From positions 1 to 48,195 of the forward strand of contig DAMBWF010000018.1 of NCBI GenBank assembly GCA_032052615.1: 48,195 nucleotides of DNA, given 5' to 3'. The position numbers and the translations under genes are program-made. Position 1 is the first letter of the stretch; every line of letters starts with the position of its first letter. Shown piece by piece: positions 26,054 to 33,920 of the stretch. Below the pieces are notes generated by a model that searched no databases, was not told the DNA's origin, and saw only the letters and a program-made list of their open reading frames with translations. The DNA comes from Pseudomonas_T sp032052615. GTDB taxonomy: Bacteria; Pseudomonadota; Gammaproteobacteria; Pseudomonadales; Pseudomonadaceae.

Positions 26054-26718
26054 GCGGCACCGTCGGCGAAACGGTAGCCCTGCCCCCGGCGGGTCTCGAT
26101 GATGGCGCGGCCGAGCTTGCCGCGCAAACGATTGACGTGGACTTCCAGCACGTTGGAGTCGCGCTCCGTCTCGCCGTCATAAAGATGCTCGGCCAGTTGT
26201 GTCTTCGACAACAATTGGCCAGGGTGCAGCATGAAATAGCGCAGCAGGCGGAATTCGGCGGCGGTCAGTTCGATCTCCCGCTCGCCCTGGCGCACCCGCT
26301 GGCGCGCCTCGTCCAGGCACAGCCCCGCCACCTCCAGCCGCGCCTGGTTGGCGAGCCCATGGGCGCGACGCAACAGCGCCTGGATGCGCAAGGCCAGTTC
26401 CTCGGGATGGAAGGGTTTGGTCAGGTAATCGTCCGCGCCCGCCTTGAGGCCCTCGATCCGTTCCGACCAGGCGTCTCGCGCCGTCAATACCAGTACCGGG
26501 GCCTTCAGGCCGGCGGCACGCCATTCCCGCACTACTTCCAGGCCGGGCCGACCCGGCAGGCCCAGGTCCAGGACGATCAGGTCATAGGGTTCGCTGAGCC
26601 CTTGGTAGGCGGCGTCGCGGCCATCCGCCAGCCAATCCACGGCATACCCCTGGCGCCCCAGGTCGGCGAGCAGTTCGTCGGCGAGGGGCACGTGATCTTC
26701 CACCAACAGCAAACGCAT
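26050..26718 (-). CDS. OmpR-family response regulator (BqsR-like by gene order)
   Basis: A 222-residue DNA-binding response regulator. The receiver domain has acidic residues ED8, phospho-acceptor Asp51 in LIVLDLGLPG, and the conserved Lys in YLTKPF. The C-terminal winged helix carries ELTAAEFRLLRYF and VHVNRLRGKLG and ends in GQGYRF. The stop and start overlaps with the kinase and PepSY genes imply one operon with tight stoichiometry. It probably controls its own operon. A pair of TTAAG repeats upstream of the first PepSY gene is a candidate site. Confidence 0.92.
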   Translation of the reverse strand: MRLLLVEDHVPLADELLADLGRQGYAVDWLADGRDAAYQGLSEPYDLIVLDLGLPGRPGLEVVREWRAAGLKAPVLVLTARDAWSERIEGLKAGADDYLTKPFHPEELALRIQALLRRAHGLANQARLEVAGLCLDEARQRVRQGEREIELTAAEFRLLRYFMLHPGQLLSKTQLAEHLYDGETERDSNVLEVHVNRLRGKLGRAIIETRRGQGYRFADGAA

Positions 26719-27029
26719 CAGTCTTCCTCGTCTTTCAGCAGGCGCCCGTCGCGGGCGTCCAGCTCCAGTTCGCGCACGACGCCGGCTGGGGTGAGCAATT
26801 CCACCTCATAGACGTAGCGGCCGTCTTCCTCCTCCAGCTCGGCTTCCAGCAAGGTGGCGCCGGGGTAGCGCGCCAGCGCCGACTGCACCAGGTGGTCGAG
26901 CGGCGCGATGTCGCCTTTCTCGCGCAGCCGCAGCGCCTCGTCCTGATCCAGGTCGCGCGCGCCGGCGCTCCAGGCGCAGAGCCCGGCGAGCAACGCGACG
27001 AGAGCGGGGCGGCCCGCGCGGCTAGCCAT
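26718..27029 (-). CDS. PepSY-domain exported protein (second of pair)
   Basis: A 103-residue exported protein with a signal peptide (ALVALLAGLCAWSAGA). A single PepSY domain includes DEALRLREKG, ARYPGATLLEAELEEEDGRYVYEVEL and LELDARDGRLL. PepSY proteins are periplasmic modulators. With this kinase it may tune signal detection. A longer frame exists up to 27089, but the ATG at 27029 starts the signal peptide and overlaps the previous stop by one base. The acidic tail ends LLKDEED. It shares clear similarity with the next upstream gene, consistent with a duplication. Confidence 0.88.
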   Translation of the reverse strand: MASRAGRPALVALLAGLCAWSAGARDLDQDEALRLREKGDIAPLDHLVQSALARYPGATLLEAELEEEDGRYVYEVELLTPAGVVRELELDARDGRLLKDEED

Positions 27030-27340
27030 CAGTCGTCCTGGTGGTCCTTGAGCACCTGGGCGGTGCGGGCATCCAGTTCGAGGTCCCACTGCACGCCTTG
27101 GGGATCACGCAGCTCGACTTGGTAGACGTGCCGGCCATATTCCTCCTCCAGCTCGGTTTCCGACACCTGGGCGCCGGGGTGCAGGGCGACCGCCGCCGCG
27201 TTCAGTTTCTCGAAGGATTGAATGGTTCCCGCATCGCGCAGGCGCAGGGCCTCGTCGGGTCCCAGGTCACGCGCCTGGGCGATGCCGACGGAACCGGCGA
27301 ATGCGAGCACGAACAGGGTGGTCAGGGTCTGGTTTTTCAT
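27029..27340 (-). CDS. PepSY-domain exported protein (first of pair)
   Basis: A 103-residue periplasmic protein with a signal peptide (LTTLFVLAFAGSVGIAQA). Its PepSY domain holds DEALRLRDAG, GAQVSETELEEEYGRHVYQVELRD and LELDARTAQVLKD. It is first in the PepSY-PepSY-regulator-kinase operon. GGAGA stands about 5 bases before the ATG. Same length as its neighbour with parallel motifs, so the two look like a tandem duplicate pair. Confidence 0.88.
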   Translation of the reverse strand: MKNQTLTTLFVLAFAGSVGIAQARDLGPDEALRLRDAGTIQSFEKLNAAAVALHPGAQVSETELEEEYGRHVYQVELRDPQGVQWDLELDARTAQVLKDHQDD

Positions 27341-27371
27341 GGGAAGTCTCCTTTAATGTCCACGCCCTCAC

Positions 27372-27390
27372 CTTAACCAGACTGACTTAA
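27372..27390 (-). promoter_or_regulatory. Direct TTAAG repeats upstream of the PepSY/two-component operon
   Basis: On the minus strand TTAAG occurs twice with 9 bases between the copies, 32-50 bases before the first PepSY ATG. BqsR sites are recalled as TTAAG-N6-TTAAG. The spacing differs, so this is only a candidate operator. Confidence 0.4.
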
Positions 27391-27459
27391 TTCAACCTGA
27401 ACCCAGGCTCGCCGCACAGGGCCGGTATTCAGCCCATGAAGTCACATCGGGGGGCTGCT

Positions 27460-27465
27460 TATAAT
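27460..27465 (+). promoter_or_regulatory. -10 box of the patatin-like gene
   Basis: A perfect TATAAT lies 25 bases upstream of the ATG at 27490, with only a weak -35 match (TGAAGT, 17-base spacer). Its position argues against the longer reading frame starting at 27436. Confidence 0.5.
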
Positions 27466-27489
27466 CGCCCCTCCCACAAAGGAGCCCCC

Positions 27490-28569
27490 ATGACCGCCAT
27501 CAGGATACCGTTTCCCGCCCTGACCCTGCGCGCCGGCGGAAGGGCCTTGCGGCGCATCCGCGACCAGGGCCTGCGACCCGCCGATGTCGATATCCTGCCG
27601 GGGGCCGCGGGAGGTCCCAAGGGGCTGGGCATCCAGGGCCTGGACCTCGCCCTGTTCGCCGACTGGCTGCCCCGCGCGCCACGACCCCGCACGCTGATCG
27701 GCGCCTCCATCGGCTCCTGGCGCTTCGCCAGCGCTTGCCTGCCGGACGCCGCCGCCGGCATTCGCCGGCTCGGCGAGCTGTATACCGGGCAACGTTTCCG
27801 CAAGGGCGTGAGCATGGCCGAGGTATCGCGCAGTTGCGTGCGGCTGCTGGACGACCTGCTCGAAGGCCAGGACCACGCGCTGCTCGCCAACCCGCACTAT
27901 CGGCTGAATGTCATGGTGGTGAAAAGTAACGGCCTGCTGATCGGCGACCACCGAGGTTCGCTGGGCCTCGGGTTGTCCTCGGTGATCGGCTCCAACCTGC
28001 TGGGCCGCCGCCACCTCGGCCGGCACTTCGAGCGAGTGATCCTCCACGATGCCAGACAGGCGCCTCCCCTCGCGCCCCTGAACGATTTCCGCACCCACTA
28101 TCACGTGCTGGACGCGAACAACCTGCGCCAGGCCCTGCTGGCGTCCGGTTCCATCCCCATGGTGATGGAAGCGATACGGGATATCCCCGGCATCGGCCCG
28201 GGTGCCTACCGCGACGGCGGTCTGTTGGACTACCACTTGGACCTGCCCTATGCCGGCGACGGGGTGGTGCTCTACCCGCACTTCACCGACCGGGTGATTC
28301 CCGGCTGGTTCGACAAGGGCTTGCCCTGGCGCCGGGGCGACGCGGGCCAACTGCGGGACGTGTTGCTGGTGGCGCCGTCCCGCGACTATCTGGCCCGCCT
28401 GCCCCACGGCAAGCTACCTGATCGCAAGGACTTCTACCGCTACCAGGAGGATGACCAAGGCCGCGAGCGTTACTGGCGCCAGGCGATGGCGGAAAGCCAA
28501 CGCCTGGGCGACGAGTTTCTCGAACTGGCCGAGAGCGGGCGCCTTGGCGAGCGGCTGATGCCGCTCTGA
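27490..28569 (+). CDS. Patatin-like phospholipase family protein
   Basis: A 359-residue patatin-fold lipid acyl hydrolase. The oxyanion glycine-rich loop is GAAGGPKGLG (residues 38-47). The nucleophile elbow is GASIG with Ser73. The catalytic Asp is in the YRDGGLLD motif (Asp242). There is no signal peptide, so it is probably cytoplasmic or peripheral. AAAGGAG lies 7 bases before the ATG, which sets the start. The substrate is unknown. By recalled order it corresponds to the gene between bqs and nnrS in P. aeruginosa. Confidence 0.9.
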   Translation: MTAIRIPFPALTLRAGGRALRRIRDQGLRPADVDILPGAAGGPKGLGIQGLDLALFADWLPRAPRPRTLIGASIGSWRFASACLPDAAAGIRRLGELYTGQRFRKGVSMAEVSRSCVRLLDDLLEGQDHALLANPHYRLNVMVVKSNGLLIGDHRGSLGLGLSSVIGSNLLGRRHLGRHFERVILHDARQAPPLAPLNDFRTHYHVLDANNLRQALLASGSIPMVMEAIRDIPGIGPGAYRDGGLLDYHLDLPYAGDGVVLYPHFTDRVIPGWFDKGLPWRRGDAGQLRDVLLVAPSRDYLARLPHGKLPDRKDFYRYQEDDQGRERYWRQAMAESQRLGDEFLELAESGRLGERLMPL

Positions 28570-28581
28570 TTCCGAGGGAAT

Positions 28582-29766
28582 TCAACCCGGCATGCCGTCG
28601 GCGCGGGGGCTGCACAACAACCGCCCGTAATAGCCGACGAACAGCGCGAAGCCGCCGATCCAGCAGGCGCCGGCCAGCCAGTAGGCGGCCTGGGGCAAGA
28701 GCGGCGGCAGGAACACCCGGGCCAACGCACCCGCGTTGACAGCGGCGAAGGCCAGCCCCATGGCGGTCGGCGGTTGCAGCGGCCGGCCGGTGTGGCCGAG
28801 GCTGACCCGCGCCAGCATCGCCAGGATCAGGCCGCCCATCGCGCCGATCCCCAAGGCGTGCAACGGCAGGCTGGCATTATCCAGCAGCCCGGCATGCCAC
28901 AACGCCTCGCCGGACGCGGCCAGCACCAGCCAACCGAACGCCAGGTGCAGCGACCACAGCAACGGCACCTTCCAGATGCCGAGCGCATGCCAGCGCGCCA
29001 GCCGCAACGCCAGGCAGGCCCCCAGGGCGGCATACAGGAACGCCAGCCCCAGCCGGGGCGTCAAGCCGACGCCCAGCCCGTTGGCGAGGGCCGCCAACAA
29101 GGACAACGCCAGGGTCGACCGCTCCAGCCAGGGCCATGGTTTCGTCGGCGTGGGCAAGCCCAGTCCGCGCTGGGTGAAGAACGGAATCACCCGGCCGCCG
29201 ATCATGCTCATCAACGCGGCCAGCAACCACAACGCGGCGAAAGTGGCCCGACGCTGCCATTCGGCGTTTTCCCCGACCACCCCGGCCAGGGCATAGGCAT
29301 CGCAAGTGCCCAGCAGGAGCAGCAGGACCAGCACCGGATAGTTGTTGCGTTGCCGAACCCGCCACAGGCTGCGCCCGATGGCCCAGGCCACCGCCGGCAG
29401 GAATGCCGCGTCGAGCAGCGCCAGGGGCAATGCCGGCGCGCCCATCAACCATCCCAGGCGCGCCGCGAGCCAGAGCCCCACCAGCGCCATCAACGGCCGG
29501 CCCCGCAGGCCGGGCTGGCCGGTCCAGTTCTGCACGGCGGTGAGCAGGAAACCGGCGACGATAGCCATGCCGAAACCGAACGGCATTTCATGCCGATGCC
29601 AGGCCAGCCACCCACCGGTGGGCGCCCAGCTCGCCAGCCATCCGTTCAACGCCAGCAACCAGCCAAGCACCGCCACCACGGCGAACAGCGCCCCGGCGAG
29701 AAAGAACGGGCGAAAGCCCAGGCGCCAGAGCGGCGCCGGCATTCGCGACGCGGTCGTTTCAGGCAT
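28582..29766 (-). CDS. nnrS: NnrS family haem-copper membrane protein
   Basis: A polytopic inner-membrane protein of 394 residues with about 12 hydrophobic helices. NnrS proteins protect cells from nitric oxide and nitrosative damage. Conserved features are the LWRLGFRPFFLAG start, WHRHEMPFGFGMAIVAGFLLTAVQNWTG with potential His ligands, and GGRVIPFFTQRGLG. The start at 29766 is preferred over 29856, since AGGTG precedes it and the region above lacks family similarity. It lies downstream of the flavohaemoglobin gene on the same strand, so NorR may control both. Confidence 0.92.
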   Translation of the reverse strand: MPETTASRMPAPLWRLGFRPFFLAGALFAVVAVLGWLLALNGWLASWAPTGGWLAWHRHEMPFGFGMAIVAGFLLTAVQNWTGQPGLRGRPLMALVGLWLAARLGWLMGAPALPLALLDAAFLPAVAWAIGRSLWRVRQRNNYPVLVLLLLLGTCDAYALAGVVGENAEWQRRATFAALWLLAALMSMIGGRVIPFFTQRGLGLPTPTKPWPWLERSTLALSLLAALANGLGVGLTPRLGLAFLYAALGACLALRLARWHALGIWKVPLLWSLHLAFGWLVLAASGEALWHAGLLDNASLPLHALGIGAMGGLILAMLARVSLGHTGRPLQPPTAMGLAFAAVNAGALARVFLPPLLPQAAYWLAGACWIGGFALFVGYYGRLLCSPRADGMPG

Positions 29767-29861
29767 CCCCACAACACACCTCCCCAGATGGCACGAAGCG
29801 CCCGCGCCCGCGGGCCTATGCGAATAAATCGGCGGGTCGGTTTTCGCCGGACCCATACGTT

Positions 29862-31040
29862 TCAGACCAGCGCATCGGCCGGACCGAAGAACTCATGGTG
29901 ACAACGCGCCTCCGGTACGCCCAGGGCGCGCAGGTGCCGACGCACCATCGCCATAAAAGGCGTCGGACCGAGGAAGTAGGCCTCCGTCTCGCTCGGTCGC
30001 GGCAACCACTGGGCCAGCAGGTCGCGCTCCAGGAAGCCATAGGCGTCCGCCCTGTCGCCTGGCCGGGGCTCGCTGTAGCAATAGTAGCGGCGCACCTGGG
30101 GATGGCGGGCGACGAGCGCGTCCACCCAGTCTCGGAACCCATGCACACCCCCATGTCGCGCGCAATGGATGAAATGAATCGGCCGGCCGCTCGGCAGGGC
30201 CGCCTCGAGCAGGGTCAACGCCGGCGTGATGCCCACCCCGGCCGTGATCAGCGCCAGCGGACGCTCGCCCGGGCGCAGCACGAACTCCCCCGCCGGCGGG
30301 AAAAGCTCGAGGGCATCGCCGACCGCGAATCGCTCGTGCAGGTAGCCGGAGACCCGCCCGCCCGGCTCGCGCTTGACGCTGATCCGGTAGTCGCGGCCAT
30401 TGCCCGGCGCCGATAACGAATAGTTGCGGCGCATTTCCTGGCCGTCCAGGTTCAACCTCAAGCCGATGTACTGCCCCGGAAGGAACGCCATCGTCGGCCC
30501 ACCGTCCTCGGGACGTAAATAAAAGGAGGTGATTTCTTCACTTTCCACCACCCGGCGGCTCAGGACGAAACGCCTCGCGCCCCGCCATCCGCCTTCGGCG
30601 GCGGCGTGGGCGGCATAGATTTCCTCTTCGGCGGTGATCAGCAGCTTCGCCAGCCGGTCGTAGGCCGCCGCCCAGGCATCCATGACCTCGTCGGTGGCCA
30701 CGTCGGGACCAAGCACGTCACGCATCGCCTGGAGCAGGCAGGAGCCGACGATGGGGTAGTGCTCGGGCAGCACCTGCAAGGTCACATGCTTATTGATGAT
30801 GCGGGTCACCAGCGGCCCCAGGGCGTCTAGGCGGTCCAGATGCCGCGCGTAGGCCAATACCCCGTTCGCCAGGGCGCGCGGTTGGGCGCCGCTGGCTTGG
30901 TGAGCCTGGTTGAACAGTGGCCGGACCTCGGGATAATCGGTCAGCATGATGCGGTAAAAATGGCGGGCCAATGCCTCGCCGCTCTGTTCCAGCAGCGGCA
31001 CGGTGGCCTTGACGAGGGCGCGTTGCGATTGAGTGAGCAT
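29862..31040 (-). CDS. fhp: Flavohaemoglobin, nitric oxide dioxygenase
   Basis: A 392-residue enzyme that turns NO and O2 into nitrate using NAD(P)H. The globin domain spans about residues 1-140, with the proximal His in the LPEHYPIVG segment. The FAD domain (about 150-255) includes YIGLRLNLDGQEMRRNYSLS. The NAD domain includes ITAGVGITPALTLLEAAL, and the C-terminus has HHEFFGP. GGAG lies 7 bases before the ATG. A sigma-54 promoter and three NorR sites lie in the shared upstream region with the divergent regulator gene. The gene is called hmp in enterics. Confidence 0.96.
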   Translation of the reverse strand: MLTQSQRALVKATVPLLEQSGEALARHFYRIMLTDYPEVRPLFNQAHQASGAQPRALANGVLAYARHLDRLDALGPLVTRIINKHVTLQVLPEHYPIVGSCLLQAMRDVLGPDVATDEVMDAWAAAYDRLAKLLITAEEEIYAAHAAAEGGWRGARRFVLSRRVVESEEITSFYLRPEDGGPTMAFLPGQYIGLRLNLDGQEMRRNYSLSAPGNGRDYRISVKREPGGRVSGYLHERFAVGDALELFPPAGEFVLRPGERPLALITAGVGITPALTLLEAALPSGRPIHFIHCARHGGVHGFRDWVDALVARHPQVRRYYCYSEPRPGDRADAYGFLERDLLAQWLPRPSETEAYFLGPTPFMAMVRRHLRALGVPEARCHHEFFGPADALV

Positions 31041-31090
31041 GCAAGGACTCCAGGCTTATGGTTTTCGTGATAGGTTGCCTGAGCCTCCTC

Positions 31091-31108
31091 CAACAGTTTC
31101 CGTGCCAG
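31091..31108 (-). promoter_or_regulatory. Sigma-54 promoter of fhp
   Basis: The minus strand reads TGGCACGGAAACTGTT. TGGCACG fits the -24 element exactly. CTGT at the -12 position keeps the key G but departs from TTGC. It lies 50-65 bases before the fhp ATG and downstream of the NorR sites. Confidence 0.7.
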
Positions 31109-31150
31109 ATAAGTAACGCCCTGTTTTCAAGGGGTTGCGCTTTCCTTTAT

Positions 31151-31204
31151 GTCAAGATGACAATCACGGATGCTGTCTTTCTGACAATTAAATGTCCTTA
31201 TGAC
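31151..31204. promoter_or_regulatory. Three NorR binding sites (GT-N7-AC)
   Basis: GTCAAGATGAC (31151-31161) is a perfect GTCA-N3-TGAC palindrome. GTCTTTCTGAC (31175-31185) and GTCCTTATGAC (31194-31204) also fit GT-N7-AC. Three sites are the classical NorR enhancer layout. The third overlaps the norR start codon, which suggests autorepression. Confidence 0.85.
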
Positions 31205-32732
31205 AACGAACCCGCTGCTTCACGCCCTGCTGCCCCTGGTGGATGACCTGGCCCGCGACCTGCCCGAGCCGGAGCGTTACCGGCGCCTGCTGGAAGCCCT
31301 GCGGCAGTGGATGCCATGCGATGCGGTAGCCTTGCTCAAACTCGACGGCCAGCAATTGATTCCCCTGGCCGTCGATGGCCTCAGCGCGGATACCCTGGGC
31401 CGTCGCTTCCAAGTAGACGAGCATCCCCGGCTGGCCGCGTTGCTAGAGCGCCGGGGGCCGACCCGGTTCCCGGCGGAGTGCGAATTGCCCGACCCCTACG
31501 ACGGCCTGGTGGAAGGTCGTCGCGGGCAACTGGAGGTCCACGACTGCATGGGCTGCCCGCTCTACCTGGACGATCGACCTTGGGGGCTGCTGACTTTGGA
31601 CGCGCTGGAGCCGGCCCGCTTCGGACAAGACGACCTGGACAACCTGGAAGCCTTCGCCAGCCTGGCCGCGGCCACGGTGAAGGCGGGAGAGCGCATCAGC
31701 GGCCTGACCCGGCGCCTGGAAGACGAACGCCAGCGGGCGGAGACTTATCGCCAGCACCGCGAACGGGAAATGATCGGCCAGAGCGCGGTGCATCGACGCC
31801 TGCTGGAGGAAATCGCTCTGGTCGGGAGCAGCGAACTCAACGTGCTGATCCAGGGCGAGACCGGGGTTGGCAAGGAATTGGTCGCCCAGGCGCTGCACGC
31901 TCATTCGTCCCGGGCCGGCCGCCCCCTGATCGGCCTGAACTGCGCGGCGCTGCCGGAGGCCCTGGTGGAAAGCGAGTTGTTCGGGCACGTTCGCGGCGCC
32001 TTCTCCGGCGCCCTCGCCGAGCGGCGCGGCAAGTTCGAACTGGCCGACGGCGGCACCCTGTTACTCGACGAAGTCGGCGAACTGCCCCTTGCGGCGCAGG
32101 CCAAACTGCTGCGGGTCTTGCAAAGCGGCCAATTGCAGCGGGTCGGCTCGGACCGCGAACATCGCGTGGACGTGCGGGTGCTGGCGGCGACCAACCGAGA
32201 CCTGGCCGAGGAAGTGCGGGCCGGCCGCTTTCGCGCCGACCTCTATCATCGCCTGAGCGTCTACCCCCTGCGGGTCCCCCCTCTGCGGGAGCGTGGTCGC
32301 GACGTACTGCTGCTGGCGGGCTATTTCCTCGAAGAGAACCGCCACCGCCTCGGGTTGCGCGCCTTGCGCCTGGCGCCCGAGGCCCAGGTCGCCCTGCTGG
32401 AGCATGCCTGGCCAGGCAACGTCCGCGAACTGGAACATGCCATCGGCCGCGCCGCGCTCAAGGCCCTGGCCGCCTGCGCCGAGCGACCGCGCATCCTCAC
32501 CCTGCAGGCCCACCACCTGGACCTGCCGAACGGGGCGCGCCAGGAACGGCCCCCGGCGACACCCCCGTCCCTGCCCACGGGCACGCTGAAGGAGGCGCTG
32601 GACGATTACCAGCGCCACCTGATCCGGGCCACCCTGGCACGCCAGGGCGACAACTGGGCGGCCACCGCCCGGGAACTGGGGTTGGACCCGGCCAACCTGC
32701 ATCGACTGGCGAAGCGCCTGGGCCTGCGCTGA
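31200..32732 (+). CDS. norR: NorR/FhpR, NO-responsive sigma-54 activator
   Basis: A 510-residue enhancer-binding protein that senses NO through an iron centre in its N-terminal GAF domain (about 20-175) and activates fhp with sigma-54. The AAA+ domain (about 190-420) has Walker A GETGVGKE, Walker B GGTLLLDEVGEL and the arginine-finger region. The sigma-54 contact loop reads GAFSGA instead of GAFTGA. The C-terminal Fis-type helix-turn-helix is DNWAATARELGLDPANLHRL. The ATG at 31200 overlaps the third NorR site. In P. aeruginosa this regulator is called FhpR. Confidence 0.95.
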   Translation: MTTNPLLHALLPLVDDLARDLPEPERYRRLLEALRQWMPCDAVALLKLDGQQLIPLAVDGLSADTLGRRFQVDEHPRLAALLERRGPTRFPAECELPDPYDGLVEGRRGQLEVHDCMGCPLYLDDRPWGLLTLDALEPARFGQDDLDNLEAFASLAAATVKAGERISGLTRRLEDERQRAETYRQHREREMIGQSAVHRRLLEEIALVGSSELNVLIQGETGVGKELVAQALHAHSSRAGRPLIGLNCAALPEALVESELFGHVRGAFSGALAERRGKFELADGGTLLLDEVGELPLAAQAKLLRVLQSGQLQRVGSDREHRVDVRVLAATNRDLAEEVRAGRFRADLYHRLSVYPLRVPPLRERGRDVLLLAGYFLEENRHRLGLRALRLAPEAQVALLEHAWPGNVRELEHAIGRAALKALAACAERPRILTLQAHHLDLPNGARQERPPATPPSLPTGTLKEALDDYQRHLIRATLARQGDNWAATARELGLDPANLHRLAKRLGLR

Positions 32733-32844
32733 CCGGCAGCCCGGATCGACGCTGCGTCGCCTGCTACACTGCGCGCGTCCCGCCGGCCCGCCGGGCCGGG
32801 CCCCGCCCGCATCGACGGGCCTTTCGAGCGAGTCGCGATCCACC

Positions 32845-33213
32845 GTGGAACTGTTCAAGGAATTCATTTTCGAGGCCGCCCACCGGCTTCCCTATGTCCC
32901 CGCCGGGCACAAGTGCGGCCGCCTGCACGGCCACTCCTTCAAAGTGGGCCTGCACATCCGTGGCGAAGTCGATCCCCACACCGGCTGGGTGCGCGACTTC
33001 TCCGAACTCAAGGCGATCTTCAAGCCGCTGTACGAGCAGCTCGACCACAATTACCTGAACGATATTCCCGGCCTGGAAAACCCAACCAGCGAAGTACTGG
33101 CCATGTGGATCTGGCGCAGGCTCAAGCCGCGACTGCCGGAGCTTCACAAAGTGCGCATCCACGAGACCTGCACCAGCGGCTGCGAGTACGTCGGCGACGC
33201 CGAGACACCGTGA
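32845..33213 (+). CDS. queD: 6-pyruvoyl-tetrahydropterin synthase / QueD family protein
   Basis: A 122-residue T-fold enzyme. QueD makes 6-carboxytetrahydropterin from dihydroneopterin triphosphate for queuosine synthesis. Some pseudomonad homologues form pterins instead. The zinc and catalytic motif reads KCGRLHGHSFKV (Cys and two His), with an earlier zinc His in AAHRLP. DHNYLND and IHETCTSGCEY complete the active site. The start is GTG at 32845 with a weak ribosome-binding site. In P. aeruginosa a similar gene also follows fhpR (recalled). Confidence 0.88.
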   Translation: MELFKEFIFEAAHRLPYVPAGHKCGRLHGHSFKVGLHIRGEVDPHTGWVRDFSELKAIFKPLYEQLDHNYLNDIPGLENPTSEVLAMWIWRRLKPRLPELHKVRIHETCTSGCEYVGDAETP

Positions 33214-33218
33214 CGGAA

Positions 33219-33249
33219 ACGAAAAGGCCACCTCGCGGTGGCCTTTCGT
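33219..33249. terminator. Bidirectional terminator between queD and nfuA
   Basis: ACGAAAAGGCCACC and GGTGGCCTTTCGT form a stem of about 13 bp around a TCGC loop. The flanking A and T runs serve both convergent genes. Confidence 0.85.
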
Positions 33250-33268
33250 CAAACCGGCGCGGCGCCGC

Positions 33269-33850
33269 TCAGTAATAGGCGTTCTCGCGGTTGGTATGGT
33301 CGGTGACATCGCGCACCCCCTTCAGTTGGGGAATACGCTCCAGCAGAGTCCGCTCGATGCCCTCCTTTAGGGTCACATCGGCCTGCCCGCAGCCCTGGCA
33401 ACCACCGCCGAAGCGCAGGATGGCGACGTCCTCGTCGATATCCACCAGGCTCACTTGCCCGCCATGGCTGGCGAGGCCGGGGTTGATCTCGGTCTGCAGG
33501 TAATAGTTGATGCGCTCGCTCAAGGGGCTGTCTTCGTTGACCATGGGCACCTTGGCGTTGGGCGCCTTGATGGTCAATTGCCCCCCCATGCGGTCGGTGG
33601 CGTAGTCGACCACCGCGTCCTCCAGGAAGGGCTCGCTCAGTGCGTCGATCCAGGCGGTGAAGCGAGCCAGCGCCAGCGGCGTATCGTCGGGCTTTTCCTC
33701 GCCCGGCTTGCAGTACGCGATGCATGTTTCGGCGTACTGGGTGCCCGGCTGGGTGATGAAGATGCGGATGCCGATCCCCGAGGTGTTCTGCTTGGCCAGA
33801 AGGTCGGCCAGGTAGTTCTGGGCGGCTTCGGTAATGGTGATAGCGCTCAT
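33269..33850 (-). CDS. nfuA: Fe-S cluster carrier NfuA
   Basis: A 193-residue iron-sulfur scaffold or carrier that delivers 4Fe-4S clusters, important under oxidative stress and iron limitation. The N-terminal half is a degenerate A-type domain (ITITEAAQNYLADLLAKQ). The C-terminal Nfu domain has the cluster-binding GGGCQGCGQ motif with Cys151 and Cys154. GAGGA stands 7 bases upstream of the ATG at 33850, better than the frame's first ATG at 33865. Confidence 0.96.
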   Translation of the reverse strand: MSAITITEAAQNYLADLLAKQNTSGIGIRIFITQPGTQYAETCIAYCKPGEEKPDDTPLALARFTAWIDALSEPFLEDAVVDYATDRMGGQLTIKAPNAKVPMVNEDSPLSERINYYLQTEINPGLASHGGQVSLVDIDEDVAILRFGGGCQGCGQADVTLKEGIERTLLERIPQLKGVRDVTDHTNRENAYY

Positions 33851-33920
33851 GGCAAGTCCTCGCAAAGAGGCCGACAGTTTACGTCAATCGTCCGGGCCCA
33901 ATAAAGTCCCAGTCTTTTAG

